Assembly (NCBI GenBank): GCA_028291615.1
Contig: JAQGHM010000066.1
Span: 1 to 37,808 of the forward strand
Source: Phycisphaerales bacterium
Lineage (GTDB): Bacteria; Planctomycetota; Phycisphaerae; Tepidisphaerales; Tepidisphaeraceae
Direction: 5' to 3'
DNA: 37,808 nucleotides
Within the stretch, counting starts at the first letter, position 1; every line of letters begins with the position of its first letter. A model generated the notes under the pieces. That model was not told the origin of the DNA. It worked only from the letters and a program-made list of their open reading frames with translations, and did not search any database. Positions 7,948 through 15,780 of this stretch are shown piece after piece. The position numbers were made by a program, and so were the translations under genes.

Positions 7948-8565
7948 TCAGGAGTCAGGCGGCTTGGCGACGTCCATCCGCGCGACGAAGTGCAACTTCC
8001 GCTCGAATACCCACCGCGCCCACCACGGGTAAAGCCCCAGGCGGTCCACCCACTGTTCGATCGTCAGCCCCTGTTCCGCGGCCATCGCGAGCCAGCGCTT
8101 TCGTGGCCAATAGTTATACGGTAGTGCCACACCGTGGTGCGCGTTCCCCACCCAGTCCATGAATGACAGCGTCGCACCAGCGAGGAATCCGTCGCGCGTG
8201 TGATCTTTAAGGATCACGCACCGTCGCGCAACCCGCGCAGCCTCGCGAATGAGCACGGTCGGGTCATCCGTGTGGTGCAGCACGTCAACGAACATCACGG
8301 CGTCGTAGGAGTTGTCCGGCGAATCGATCCGCCGACCGTTGAATGGGCGGACGGGTATGTGGGTGTCAGAGCGAACTAGGACATCAATGCCGTCGAGGGT
8401 CAGGTCGGGGCGTTCCTGGCCGATGAGTTTAGCGACCAAGCCGTCGCCGCAGCCGACGTCGAGCACCTTGGCGCCTTGCGGAAACAGGGGCGCGAGACGC
8501 TTGGAGAGCACCTTTACCCGCCGGCCGTGAACCACTTCTTCGTGAAGACGATCGAGCAACGGCAT
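7948..8565 (-). CDS. Class I SAM-dependent methyltransferase
   Basis: A 205-residue protein. VLDVGCGDGLVAKLI is SAM-binding motif I, GIDV holds the acidic end of strand 2, and YDAVMFVDVLHHTDDP is the motif common to methyltransferase-11-type enzymes. VARRCVILKDHTRDG follows. The C-terminal part, with WVGNAHHGVALPYNYW, may form the substrate pocket; the substrate is unknown. It is the last of three minus-strand genes with short gaps (pseudopilin-like, lipoprotein, methyltransferase), though the three have no obvious common pathway. Confidence 0.88.
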   Translation of the reverse strand: MPLLDRLHEEVVHGRRVKVLSKRLAPLFPQGAKVLDVGCGDGLVAKLIGQERPDLTLDGIDVLVRSDTHIPVRPFNGRRIDSPDNSYDAVMFVDVLHHTDDPTVLIREAARVARRCVILKDHTRDGFLAGATLSFMDWVGNAHHGVALPYNYWPRKRWLAMAAEQGLTIEQWVDRLGLYPWWARWVFERKLHFVARMDVAKPPDS

Positions 8566-8585
8566 GGTGTGCGGGGCCGCGGAGG

Positions 8586-8951
8586 CTACTTCCTGACCGT
8601 AAGACCTGGCAAAGCGGATTGAAGCTGTGCGATTGCCGCATCGCTCAGCGGGCTGCCGACGGCTTGAACTCTGCGAACATTCTTGTATTTGGCCAGTTGG
8701 GCGAGCGCCGCGTCGCTGATGGTGGTACGGGACACGATGACCGCAATAGCGGGCGATGACGCCTCAGCGTCCAGTTTCTGCAATCCCTGTTGATTGAAAT
8801 CACCTTTGCCGGAAACATCGGCGCCCATCATGACGATCGGCTTTGCGTCTCCAAGACCGTTATCTGTGGATGCTGATTTCTTACATCCCGCCAAGAGAAC
8901 AAAAGCCGCCGACATGAACAAACAACAAGTGATCGCGCGTTGAAACGCCAT
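8586..8951 (-). CDS. Small lipoprotein with a leucine-rich-repeat-like domain
   Basis: A 121-residue protein. The signal peptide ends in the lipobox LLAGC near residue 23, so it should be lipid-anchored. The mature part has two short repeats of the type TISDAALAQLAKYKNVRRV and LSDAAIAQLQSALPGLTV, which resemble the leucine-rich repeats common in planctomycete proteins. An upstream extension to 9050 is open, but the ATG at 8951 gives a proper signal peptide and has AGGAAAA immediately before it. It starts 61 nt after the pseudopilin-like gene and ends 20 nt before the methyltransferase gene. Confidence 0.75.
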   Translation of the reverse strand: MAFQRAITCCLFMSAAFVLLAGCKKSASTDNGLGDAKPIVMMGADVSGKGDFNQQGLQKLDAEASSPAIAVIVSRTTISDAALAQLAKYKNVRRVQAVGSPLSDAAIAQLQSALPGLTVRK

Positions 8952-9012
8952 TTTTCCTGACCTGCGCTGACGTGTATGTCTGGAGTATCCGTTACGAAAA
9001 CCACGCAAAACG

Positions 9013-9771
9013 TTACGGTGCGCCGTGACCTGCATTGCCGTCGGGCACACAGAACGCCCGATTGCGATTTGGATCGTTCACCAGGGTGACCCAATCCTTA
9101 CGATTGATCCATTCGACGTGGCTGTCGGCGGAGGCGATGTTCATCCCGCGGTTGTGCCGATCCGAAAAATCTTCGGCGGGATAGCTTGAGGCGTCGTTCG
9201 CCCATGAACCCTGGAGGACACCGTCGCCGTTGGTCGCCTGGTCACCCAATTCGAGGAAGAAGACATCATCCGATTTGAATCGGCTGATCTTATAAAACTT
9301 CAGAGGAATGTTTTTACTGAGGTCGGGATAGTTGTTAAGGGCGCCATTCATAATGTAGCTGGTAATGTAGTAGCTCTTGGTCGGGTCTGCTGCAGTATTG
9401 CCGGCGGGACAACGGTACACGTCGATATTTTTCATCCCATACTGCCAAAACGCACCCTGCTCGACGTCCGCAGGCAAAAACTGACCAGAGGTGACGCGCG
9501 GCTCCTTATAAAGCCAACCGAGACCCCCTGGCGGCACTGGACTCGCCCACGTCGTCCACGGGAGGACCAGCTTGTTATCGTTGGCGTACATGATCGTTAT
9601 CGTCATGATCTGCTTCAAATTCGCCATGCACTTCGTGCGATTTGACTGGTCGCGCGCTTTGCTCAGCGCGGGGAGGAGGATTGAAATAAGCAGCGCGATG
9701 ATCCCGATGACCACCAGCAGTTCGACGAGCGTAAAGGCGCAGCGGACAGAATTACGTTTGGGCGTGGACAT
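9013..9771 (-). CDS. Pseudopilin-like protein with prepilin cleavage site (DUF1559-like)
   Basis: A 252-residue protein. [20 protein letters not shown] is a textbook type IV prepilin N-terminus, cut by prepilin peptidase before the Phe and N-methylated. [21 protein letters not shown] follows. Near the C-terminus, [16 protein letters not shown] fits the H-x9-D(G/S) signature of the large planctomycete pseudopilin-like family. These proteins are numerous in planctomycetes and their task is unclear; assembly into a pseudopilus or membrane display is inferred. GAGGG before the ATG is a possible ribosome site. A TTGACA promoter lies upstream. Confidence 0.9.
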   Translation of the reverse strand: MSTPKRNSVRCAFTLVELLVVIGIIALLISILLPALSKARDQSNRTKCMANLKQIMTITIMYANDNKLVLPWTTWASPVPPGGLGWLYKEPRVTSGQFLPADVEQGAFWQYGMKNIDVYRCPAGNTAADPTKSYYITSYIMNGALNNYPDLSKNIPLKFYKISRFKSDDVFFLELGDQATNGDGVLQGSWANDASSYPAEDFSDRHNRGMNIASADSHVEWINRKDWVTLVNDPNRNRAFCVPDGNAGHGAP

Positions 9772-9811
9772 AAACCCTCAAATGCGAAAACAACAGGACG
9801 TGATCTCTCAT

Positions 9812-9840
9812 GTCGTATCCCTTGGGCCGCTCAATGTCAA
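9812..9840 (-). promoter_or_regulatory. Candidate sigma-70 promoter of the pseudopilin-like gene
   Basis: A perfect -35 TTGACA (9835-9840), a 17-nt spacer and a poor -10 TACGAC (9812-9817) on the minus strand. It would give a leader of about 35 nt before the ATG at 9771. Confidence 0.4.
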
Positions 9841-9879
9841 CGGTATTTCGATTCGGGCAACGGTTTTCACTGTGCTTGC

Positions 9880-9908
9880 TTGACTCTACGCTCCGTCCAC
9901 CCTGTACT
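9880..9908 (+). promoter_or_regulatory. Candidate promoter of lpxB
   Basis: TTGACT (9880-9885), 17 nt, TGTACT (9903-9908). Transcription would start about 5 nt before the lpxB ATG, with no Shine-Dalgarno, so the transcript would be leaderless or nearly so. Confidence 0.35.
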
Positions 9909-9919
9909 AGCCGCGCGTT

Positions 9920-11110
9920 ATGGCCAAACGAGTCTTTATTACCGCCGCTGAGGTTAGCGGCGATCTGCACGCCTCCCACCTGATCCGCTCGCTGCAGGAA
10001 TTGGACGCGGGTCTGATAATCGAGGGACATGGCGGGCCGCAGATGCGGGCGGCGGGGGCGACGATTCATACGGAAACGACCGCCAATGCGGCGATGGGTT
10101 TCTCGGCGTTGGCTCGGGTTAAGGAGATGTTTGCGCTGCTGAAATGGACGCGGGAGCATTTCAGGAAAGCGCCGCCGGACTTACAGATTTGCGTGGACTC
10201 GCCGGCGCTGAATTTTCATTTCGCCAAGGCGGCGCATGCGGTGGGGACGCCGGTGCTGTATTACGTGGCTCCGCAGCTTTGGGCGTGGCGCGAGGGGCGG
10301 ATGAAGAAGGTGGTTAAGTGGGTGGACAAGGTGGCGTGCATCCTGCCGTTCGAGGAGGCGTATTACCGGTCGCACGGGGTGGACGCGACGTTTGTCGGGC
10401 ATCCGTTGTTTGATGAGCTGGAGGAACCGGCGGGGGAGGCGCGGCCGGTGCGCGCATTCGGCGATGCGCCGATCGTGGGGCTGCTGGCGGGATCGCGGCG
10501 GTCGGAGGCGGCGCGGAATTTTCCGCGGATGCTCGAGGTGGCAGCGGCGATTCGGAAGCGATTTGCCAATACCCGATTTTTGCTGCCTACCACGGCGGCG
10601 ACGGATCCGATTGTGCGCGGGCATCTTGAGGGGCTTGCTGACGGGTTGGCCTTCGAGATCCGGCAGGGGGCGTTTGATGAGTTCGTGCCGCGGTGTGACC
10701 TGGTGATGACCGTGTCGGGCACGGCGACGCTGCACGTGGCGCTGCACAACACGCCGATGATCGTCGTTTATTATGGCCGGCCGCTGACGTGGAACGCGGT
10801 GGGGCGGTGGCTGATTAAGACGCGGACTTATGCGCTGGTGAACCTGCTGGCGGCGGACGGGGCGCTGGCGTCGAGCGGGCGGGTGACGCCGGCAATGCAC
10901 ATCGTGCCGGAGTTTGTCCCGTGGTACGGATCGACATCGCCGGCGGCGGAGCATGCGGTTTCCCTCCTTTCGAATCCTGCGGAACTTGCGAGTCAGCGCG
11001 AGCGGTTGGCGGGTTTAGCGCGGAAGCTGGAACGGCCTGGAGCGAGCATGGCGGTGGCGCGGATGGCGCTGGGGATGCTGGAGCAGCGGGTCACGGCAAA
11101 ATCTCTGTGA
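9920..11110 (+). CDS. lpxB: Lipid-A-disaccharide synthase
   Basis: A 396-residue GT19 family enzyme that joins UDP-2,3-diacylglucosamine to lipid X (2,3-diacylglucosamine 1-phosphate) to form the lipid A disaccharide at the inner membrane. Signatures seen are the N-terminal AAEVSGDLHASHLIRSL, GHGGPQMRAAG, VLYYVAPQLWAWREGR, DKVACILPFE, TFVGHPLFDE, VGLLAGSRRSEAARNFP and VSGTATLHVALHNTPMIVVY. Length is normal for the family. No other lpx genes are adjacent. The ATG has no Shine-Dalgarno, and a promoter-like pair ends 11 nt upstream. The 3' end overlaps the convergent Uma2 gene by 20 nt. Confidence 0.96.
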   Translation: MAKRVFITAAEVSGDLHASHLIRSLQELDAGLIIEGHGGPQMRAAGATIHTETTANAAMGFSALARVKEMFALLKWTREHFRKAPPDLQICVDSPALNFHFAKAAHAVGTPVLYYVAPQLWAWREGRMKKVVKWVDKVACILPFEEAYYRSHGVDATFVGHPLFDELEEPAGEARPVRAFGDAPIVGLLAGSRRSEAARNFPRMLEVAAAIRKRFANTRFLLPTTAATDPIVRGHLEGLADGLAFEIRQGAFDEFVPRCDLVMTVSGTATLHVALHNTPMIVVYYGRPLTWNAVGRWLIKTRTYALVNLLAADGALASSGRVTPAMHIVPEFVPWYGSTSPAAEHAVSLLSNPAELASQRERLAGLARKLERPGASMAVARMALGMLEQRVTAKSL

Positions 11111-11696
11111 CGGGGATTGGCGCGATTATTTGTCCGCCGATCGTGAGGGAGACCGAGTCGTTGATGCCGAAGCGTTCGAGTTTTTGATACTTGGGGGCGA
11201 GTGTTGGCCCAGCGGGATCGCTGTAAACTTCGACGAGCGATTCCTGAAGGTTGACGATCCAGTAAAGGGCGATGCCGGCGCGGGCGTATAGGGGGGCTTT
11301 CTCGTTGCGGTCACGATCGAGGGAGGAGTCGGCAACTTCGATGAGCAGCGCGATGTCGGCGGGGCCGGGGTGGCGCTTTGCGTAGCGCGTCGCCGGTCCC
11401 TGAGCAACGACAACGTCGGGCTCGGGTTCGCTATCAGATGTCGTGATCGCGCTTTGGACGCGGATGCGCCAGTCCTTGGAGATACGATTGCGAATCGCCT
11501 CCTGTACCTGATCCACCGTCGCGTCGTGAAGGGGATTGTGCGTCACCTTGTAAACGATCCATCCTTCCAGGAGTTCTACCGGATCATCCTCTTTGAGAAT
11601 GCCGGCGAGGATCATCTGATGGTACTCTTCGACCGTGAACGGGCGAAGCCCGGGCCCGCGTGACGAAGGCGAAGTTGAAAACGTTGCGAGTGTCAT
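11091..11696 (-). CDS. Uma2 family (DUF820) restriction-endonuclease-fold protein, copy 2
   Basis: A 201-residue protein. RPFTVEEYHQMILAGIL then DDPVELLEGWIV is the usual Uma2 opening, EPEPDVVVAQ the middle Asp, and IALLIEVADSSLDRDRNEKAPLYARAGIALYWIVN (read in parts) carries the E and K of the nuclease-like core. It is shorter and clearly diverged from the copy at 3530-4249, with a more canonical core. The ATG at 11696 is preferred to a TTG one codon earlier. A TATATT hexamer lies 9 nt upstream and there is no Shine-Dalgarno. The gene is 25 nt downstream of xylulokinase, so read-through is also possible. Function unknown. Confidence 0.87.
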   Translation of the reverse strand: MTLATFSTSPSSRGPGLRPFTVEEYHQMILAGILKEDDPVELLEGWIVYKVTHNPLHDATVDQVQEAIRNRISKDWRIRVQSAITTSDSEPEPDVVVAQGPATRYAKRHPGPADIALLIEVADSSLDRDRNEKAPLYARAGIALYWIVNLQESLVEVYSDPAGPTLAPKYQKLERFGINDSVSLTIGGQIIAPIPVTEILP

Positions 11697-11721
11697 CAAT
11701 GCACCAATATACCACGCTGAA

Positions 11722-13254
11722 TCACGCGAGGCTTGCCATTTCGCCGAAGCGGTCCTTCAGGTCGAAATAGAGTTTGCGATAGACATTGTAGTGCTGGTCG
11801 TAAAGGGCGGTGTTCCTTTTTCCGGGGGGGACTTTCTCGACTTGTTTGATGCTGGATTTGCACGCTTCTTCGACGTTGTTCCAGACGCCGGTGCCTACGC
11901 CTGCCAACAGCGCGACGCCGTAGGCGGGGCCTTCGCTGGCGTTGGTGATGACGACGGGGAGTTTGTAGATGTCGGCCTGGAGTTGTCGCCAGAAGGCGCT
12001 TCGTGCGCCGCCGCCGCTGGCGCGGACCTGTTCGATGGGGATGTTCATCTGTTTCATGATTTCGAGCGCATCCCGCATGCCGAAGGTGACGCCTTCGAGG
12101 AGGGAGCGGATCATGTCGTGACGGCGCGAGCGGGCGGAGAGGCCGATCCAACCGCCGCGGGCGTTGGGGTCGGGGTGGGGGCAGCGCTCGCCGGTGAGGT
12201 AGGGGAGGAAGAAGAGGCCTTCGCAGCCCGGCTTGGCGCGCTGCGCTTCGGCGATCAGGAGCTCGTACGGATCGATCTTCTTCTTTTTGGCGATCGCGAC
12301 TTCAGCTTCGGCAAGGTTGTTGCGGAACCATTGGAAGCTGCCGCCGGCGGAGAGCATGCAGCCGAAGACGCACCACTTTCCGGCGACGGCGTGGCACATG
12401 GTGTGGACGCGGCCTTCGGGGTCGAGGTTGGGCTGATTGGAGTGGGCGAAGACGACGCCGGACGTGCCGAGCGTGGCGCTGACGATGCCGGCGGAGACGA
12501 TGCCGTTGCCGACGGCGCCGGCGGGTTGATCCCCTGAGCCACCGACGACCGGGGTGCCTTCCTGGAGACCGAGCAGCTTCGCAGCCTCCTTGTTGAGCGT
12601 GCCCGTGATCTCGTGCGATTCGTGCACCTTGCCCGGCAGCAGCGCCTTGTCGATCTGGAGGATCGAGAGCAGCTCGTCCGACCAGCGGCGGTTCCTGACG
12701 TCGAGCAGCAGCGTGCCGCTGGCGTCGCCGACATCGGTGGCATAGTCGCCGGTGAGGCGATAGCGGATGTAATCCTTAGGGAGCAGAATGTGTTTAGTTT
12801 TTTCGTAGACTTTCGGTTCGTTTTCGCGGACCCAGAGGATCTTGGGCGCGGTGAAGCCGGTGAGAGCGGGGTTGGCAACGAGGTCGATCAGCTTCTCGCG
12901 GCCGCCGGCCTTGGCGGTGATCTCGTCGCACTGTTTCTGGGTTCGCTGGTCGTTCCAGAGGAGGGCGGGGCGGAGGGGCTTGGGCCCTTCGCCGAGGAAA
13001 ACGCTGCCGTGCATTTGGCCGGAAAGGCCGATGGCGGAGATGTCGGCGGGTTTGAGCTTAGCCTTTTTAATGACGGCCTTGGTGGCGGTGATCGTGGCCT
13101 GCCACCAGTCTTCAGGGCGCTGCTCGCTCCAGCCGGGTTTGGGGGAAAAGATCGGGTGCTCGGCCATGGCGGTGGCGAGGACTTTGCCGTTCTCGTCGCA
13201 GAGGAGGGTCTTGGTGCCGCTGGTGCCGATGTCGATGCCTAGGAGGTGGGGCAT
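11722..13254 (-). CDS. xylB: Xylulokinase
   Basis: A 510-residue FGGY-family sugar kinase that phosphorylates D-xylulose to xylulose 5-phosphate. LLGIDIGTSGTKTLLCDENG is the N-terminal phosphate-binding motif. GLSGQMHGSVFL and ALLWNDQRTQKQC are typical of xylulokinases, GGSGDQPAGAVGNG holds the catalytic Asp, and GVTFGMRDALEIMKQ and ASGGGARSAFWRQLQADI complete the family pattern. Length is normal. No xylose isomerase or transporter gene is nearby. It lies 18 nt after the HTH gene on the same strand, an unusual neighbour. AGGAA about 10 nt before the ATG is a weak ribosome site. Confidence 0.94.
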   Translation of the reverse strand: MPHLLGIDIGTSGTKTLLCDENGKVLATAMAEHPIFSPKPGWSEQRPEDWWQATITATKAVIKKAKLKPADISAIGLSGQMHGSVFLGEGPKPLRPALLWNDQRTQKQCDEITAKAGGREKLIDLVANPALTGFTAPKILWVRENEPKVYEKTKHILLPKDYIRYRLTGDYATDVGDASGTLLLDVRNRRWSDELLSILQIDKALLPGKVHESHEITGTLNKEAAKLLGLQEGTPVVGGSGDQPAGAVGNGIVSAGIVSATLGTSGVVFAHSNQPNLDPEGRVHTMCHAVAGKWCVFGCMLSAGGSFQWFRNNLAEAEVAIAKKKKIDPYELLIAEAQRAKPGCEGLFFLPYLTGERCPHPDPNARGGWIGLSARSRRHDMIRSLLEGVTFGMRDALEIMKQMNIPIEQVRASGGGARSAFWRQLQADIYKLPVVITNASEGPAYGVALLAGVGTGVWNNVEEACKSSIKQVEKVPPGKRNTALYDQHYNVYRKLYFDLKDRFGEMASLA

Positions 13255-13272
13255 GGGGTTGGATTTCCTGGG

Positions 13273-13785
13273 TTAGGTTTGGGCGGGAGTATAGTCGGGG
13301 GTGGTGGGGGTCGGAAGGATTGGGGCGGAGCCGATTGCCGATTGTGGATTGCGAATTGCCGATTGGTTAGAGGCGCGTGGGCGTGGGGTGGTGGGTTGCC
13401 CGATTCGGGCTAGGGCGAGGAGGGTTTTGGCGGCGCGGTGGCTGGTGGGGGCGTAGGGGTCGGCGACCTGGAGCTCGAGGGCGCTCAGGGCGTTGTTGAG
13501 GAGGTATCGGAAGCGATCGTTGACGTTGTCGAGAAGCTGGGCGCGTTGGCGGCGGAGCTCGCGGATGAAGTTGGGGTCCTGGTGACGCCAGCGGTAGAGG
13601 GTGCGGCGGTCAATGCCGCAGGCGGCGGCGACGTCGCCGGTGTGTGCGCCGGTGAGGAGGAGGGCGATGGCGGCCTGCTGGTTGGCGGGGAGGGGTGGGT
13701 CGGTGCGGTCGGGTTTGGGCTCGGCGTTGGCGTTTGCATCGTCGAATTTGGGACATTCGGGGACTTTTTGGGACACGGTGTTCAT
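13273..13785 (-). CDS. Helix-turn-helix protein of unknown role
   Basis: A 170-residue protein. Residues about 35-70 (NQQAAIALLLTGAHTGDVAA, then ACGIDRRTLYRWR) form a helix-turn-helix like those of transposase or small-terminase-type proteins. It is followed by a basic helix (FIRELRRQRAQLL) and a helical region to about 128. The tail (about 138-152) is the translation of a 7-bp DNA repeat (SAIRNPQSAIG) and then Pro/Thr-rich. The ATG at 13785 overlaps the stop of the preceding gene as ATGA, so the two are translationally coupled. The frame extends upstream of this ATG, but only across the coupled gene. A DNA-binding role is inferred; no transposase or phage gene is near. Confidence 0.65.
   Translation of the reverse strand: MNTVSQKVPECPKFDDANANAEPKPDRTDPPLPANQQAAIALLLTGAHTGDVAAACGIDRRTLYRWRHQDPNFIRELRRQRAQLLDNVNDRFRYLLNNALSALELQVADPYAPTSHRAAKTLLALARIGQPTTPRPRASNQSAIRNPQSAIGSAPILPTPTTPDYTPAQT
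13332..13366. repeat. Five degenerate 7-bp direct repeats
   Basis: Five head-to-tail units: CGATTGC, CGATTGT, GGATTGC, GAATTGC, CGATTGG, exactly 7 bp each. They lie inside the 3' end of the HTH gene. Because 7 is not a multiple of 3, the encoded peptide cycles through all frames, giving the NQSAIRNPQSAIG-like tail. Such GATTGC heptamer runs are usually intergenic. Confidence 0.85.
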
Positions 13786-14210
13786 TGCTTTATTCCTTTT
13801 TCTTGAATGATCTGATGTCTTTCGGACCAGGTGAGATGGCGGTCGGGGTTTTCGGGGCAGTCTTCGGCCCAGTGTGCGCCGGGGCCCTTGTTGCAGAGGG
13901 GACACTTGGGGATGAGGGGGATTTGGTATCGGATTGGCGGGGGTGGCGGGTTTGGGGCCGGTGGCGGAGAAGCTTGCGCGGGGGCGGGTTGCAGGAGGGG
14001 GAGGAGGGCGGGGGCGAGCTTCAGTAGGGCGAGGGCGGCCTTGAGGTCGGCGTCGGAGGTGAAGGTGGAGCGGCCTGCGGCGGCGGACTGGAGGCGGGCG
14101 GCGGCGGCGTCGAGGGCGACGGCGAGACGGGTGAGGATGCTGGTGTGGAGGGCGGAGAGGGTGATTGGAGCTGGTTTTGTTGTCGGCGGCGCGGCGTGTG
14201 GAGCGGCCAT
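13782..14210 (-). CDS. Small protein with a CCHC-like zinc-knuckle motif
   Basis: A 142-residue protein I do not recognise. The N-terminal half is Ala/Leu-rich and helical (LHTSILTRLAVALDAAAARL). A Pro/Ala-rich linker follows, then CPLCNKGPGAHWAEDCPEN, a C-x2-C-x6-H-x4-C arrangement close to nucleic-acid-binding zinc knuckles. It ends in a charged segment. Its TGA stop overlaps the ATG of the HTH gene, so the two probably work together. A good promoter lies about 115 nt upstream. GC-rich Pro/Ala stretches leave open frames on both strands, but the coupling and the Cys/His motif support this one. Confidence 0.6.
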   Translation of the reverse strand: MAAPHAAPPTTKPAPITLSALHTSILTRLAVALDAAAARLQSAAAGRSTFTSDADLKAALALLKLAPALLPLLQPAPAQASPPPAPNPPPPPIRYQIPLIPKCPLCNKGPGAHWAEDCPENPDRHLTWSERHQIIQEKGIKQ

Positions 14211-14249
14211 GGTTCCCCCATAGTTGGAATGTGCGCGACTACATCCCCC

Positions 14250-14264
14250 CGGGCTACGCGCCCG
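14250..14264. other. GC-rich hairpin in the leader of the knuckle/HTH operon
   Basis: CGGGC-TACGC-GCCCG, flanked by CCCCC and GGGGG that can pair further out with a mismatched inner loop. It lies in the 5' leader between the promoter at 14325-14354 and the ATG at 14210. It may be a dispersed repeat or a leader structure; no T-tract follows. Confidence 0.4.
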
Positions 14265-14324
14265 TGGTTGGGGGCGGTGGGTTGCGCGGCGTTCGGGTGA
14301 ATGGTCACCGCGGACGCCGGGGTA

Positions 14325-14354
14325 ATGTTAGCATGAAGTTTGGTATCGAGTCAA
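14325..14354 (-). promoter_or_regulatory. Sigma-70-like promoter of the knuckle/HTH operon
   Basis: TTGACT (14349-14354), an 18-nt spacer and TAACAT (14325-14330) on the minus strand, in an AT-richer island of an otherwise GC-rich gap. It gives a leader of about 110 nt and could drive the knuckle, HTH and xylulokinase genes. Confidence 0.5.
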
Positions 14355-14395
14355 GGGTTTTTTTGCTTTTCGAGGTGCGAAGGTGCCTAAGTACC

Positions 14396-14411
14396 GCCCG
14401 CTGAAGCGGGC
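14396..14411. other. Perfect hairpin GCCCGC-TGAA-GCGGGC
   Basis: A 6-bp perfect stem with a 4-nt loop between the divergent promoters of the knuckle operon and the 14487 gene. No T-run follows, so it is not a convincing terminator. It resembles short dispersed palindromes of planctomycete genomes. Confidence 0.4.
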
Positions 14412-14486
14412 TCGCCGCGGGAGATGGGGGAGTAGTGGTGGTGGGGCATCGCGGAACTTGTGATGCGGTCGGTACAATGAATCGCG

Positions 14487-15329
14487 ATGGTCGATCCGTC
14501 AACCCTGCCCCCGATGCCCGCTGCTACGACGCTTGATTACGCCCCGTCGCTAAAGAACGGGCGTTGGGGCCGGCGATTCCTGCGGTGGTCGCCTGCGCTG
14601 CTTGGGCTCGTCGTGGTCTCTTTGGGAATCGCGAATCGCGAGTGGATCCGCAGCCGCTGGCAATTGCTTCGGCTCCAACATGCGTGTTTGACGGCGGAGT
14701 TGCCGATGGAGCGGCCGGTCTTTGAGCAGGGGGGTGCTACGGAAGGCGCAGCGGAGGCGTTGGCCCGCGCGCGTCCGGGGGAGTTCGAGTACACGTCCGG
14801 GGCCGACATCGCGACCCGCCCCGATTCTCGGTGGGCGGCGTTGTCCGCGCGGTTCCGCATCACTCAGTCGTACGCTCGCGAGGCGACCGTCTTCTTGCAC
14901 GAGCTGTGGACGCCGGACGGGCGGCGGCGGTTGGTGGTGCTCGAATACGCGCCCCGTTGGGCCGACCGCGTGTACGTCGTCGAGCCCGCCAGTGGCTGGA
15001 TGACCGGGGAGCCGCGCCTCTTGCTGGGGGAACGGGTGGCGTGGGGCGATGACATCAAAGGATTCTTTGTGGAGACTGTGCGCTTGGACGGCCCTGACCG
15101 GGTATGGGCCGGCGTGCCCGACCGGTTGGACCGGTCACGGTTCAGGGTTGCTTTCCTGCGGGGCGGCGTGGCGGGGACATTTGAGTATCGGCTAGGCGAC
15201 GACGACCGGTTGACGATGCGGCTACTGGATGCTGATGTGTTTGTCGCCCGAGCACAGAAGCAACAGGAGATCCAGGAACGCATGAGCCCACCGGGCGCCT
15301 TGATGCCCCCAGCCGGGCGTGGCGAATAA
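14487..15329 (+). CDS. Hypothetical protein with one N-terminal membrane helix
   Basis: A 280-residue protein I do not recognise. A basic cytoplasmic start (NGRWGRRFLRW) leads to one membrane helix at about residues 35-50 (PALLGLVVVSLGIA). The remainder is a soluble, probably periplasmic, domain rich in beta-strand-like segments (RRRLVVLEYAPRWADRVYVV) with no known motif. There is no Shine-Dalgarno; TACAAT at 14473-14478 lies 8 nt before the ATG. It heads a same-strand run of uncharacterised genes leading to the HtrA protease. Confidence 0.7.
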   Translation: MVDPSTLPPMPAATTLDYAPSLKNGRWGRRFLRWSPALLGLVVVSLGIANREWIRSRWQLLRLQHACLTAELPMERPVFEQGGATEGAAEALARARPGEFEYTSGADIATRPDSRWAALSARFRITQSYAREATVFLHELWTPDGRRRLVVLEYAPRWADRVYVVEPASGWMTGEPRLLLGERVAWGDDIKGFFVETVRLDGPDRVWAGVPDRLDRSRFRVAFLRGGVAGTFEYRLGDDDRLTMRLLDADVFVARAQKQQEIQERMSPPGALMPPAGRGE

Positions 15330-15400
15330 CGACGTGTGCGGCCGCGACTGAGGTGCAGGACGTAACCAGTTTCGTCAGCCACGGCCTTCTCGAGGAGAGC

Positions 15401-15751
15401 ATGACCGAGTCCGAATACTTTGGGTACCTTGAAATGCGCATCTCGCGGGAGCTTGCGGGGATGGCCCGGGCAGATCTTCGCGGGTGGTGGTGCGATGGGT
15501 TTCTTGTGGAGAAGTTCGTTGCGACCGGCAAGGGGTGTCATGTCGCCGGGCGGGTCTGGATGGATGGGAGCGGGGCGCAGACGCTTTGGAATTTTGTGGT
15601 TCTGCTTGGGCCTTTCATCGTCGAGCGCGAGGCTGTTCAATGGTCGGGGTTGCTGCCGGCTGAAGACGCGACGGGGTGGTTGTCGTTGGATTTTGAGAAT
15701 AGGTTCATGAAGATTAAGCCGTATGCGGCGTCGCTTGATCCGTCATTCTGA
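15401..15751 (+). CDS. Hypothetical protein
   Basis: A 116-residue protein with no motif I recognise. It has aromatic-rich segments (LRGWWCDGFLVEKF, TLWNFVVLLGPF) and no signal peptide. The ATG at 15401 is chosen because GAGGAGA lies just upstream (15392-15398); a GTG at 15353 is in frame but has no ribosome site. It sits 71 nt after the previous gene and 29 nt before the next one on the same strand. Confidence 0.55.
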   Translation: MTESEYFGYLEMRISRELAGMARADLRGWWCDGFLVEKFVATGKGCHVAGRVWMDGSGAQTLWNFVVLLGPFIVEREAVQWSGLLPAEDATGWLSLDFENRFMKIKPYAASLDPSF

Positions 15752-15780
15752 AGGACATCGGCCAGAATCGCGGTTTCTGG

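Noticed and set aside
13273-14210. Phage or transposon remnant
   Set aside because: The HTH protein resembles small-terminase or transposase proteins, but there are no terminal repeats, target duplications, integrase or structural genes nearby.
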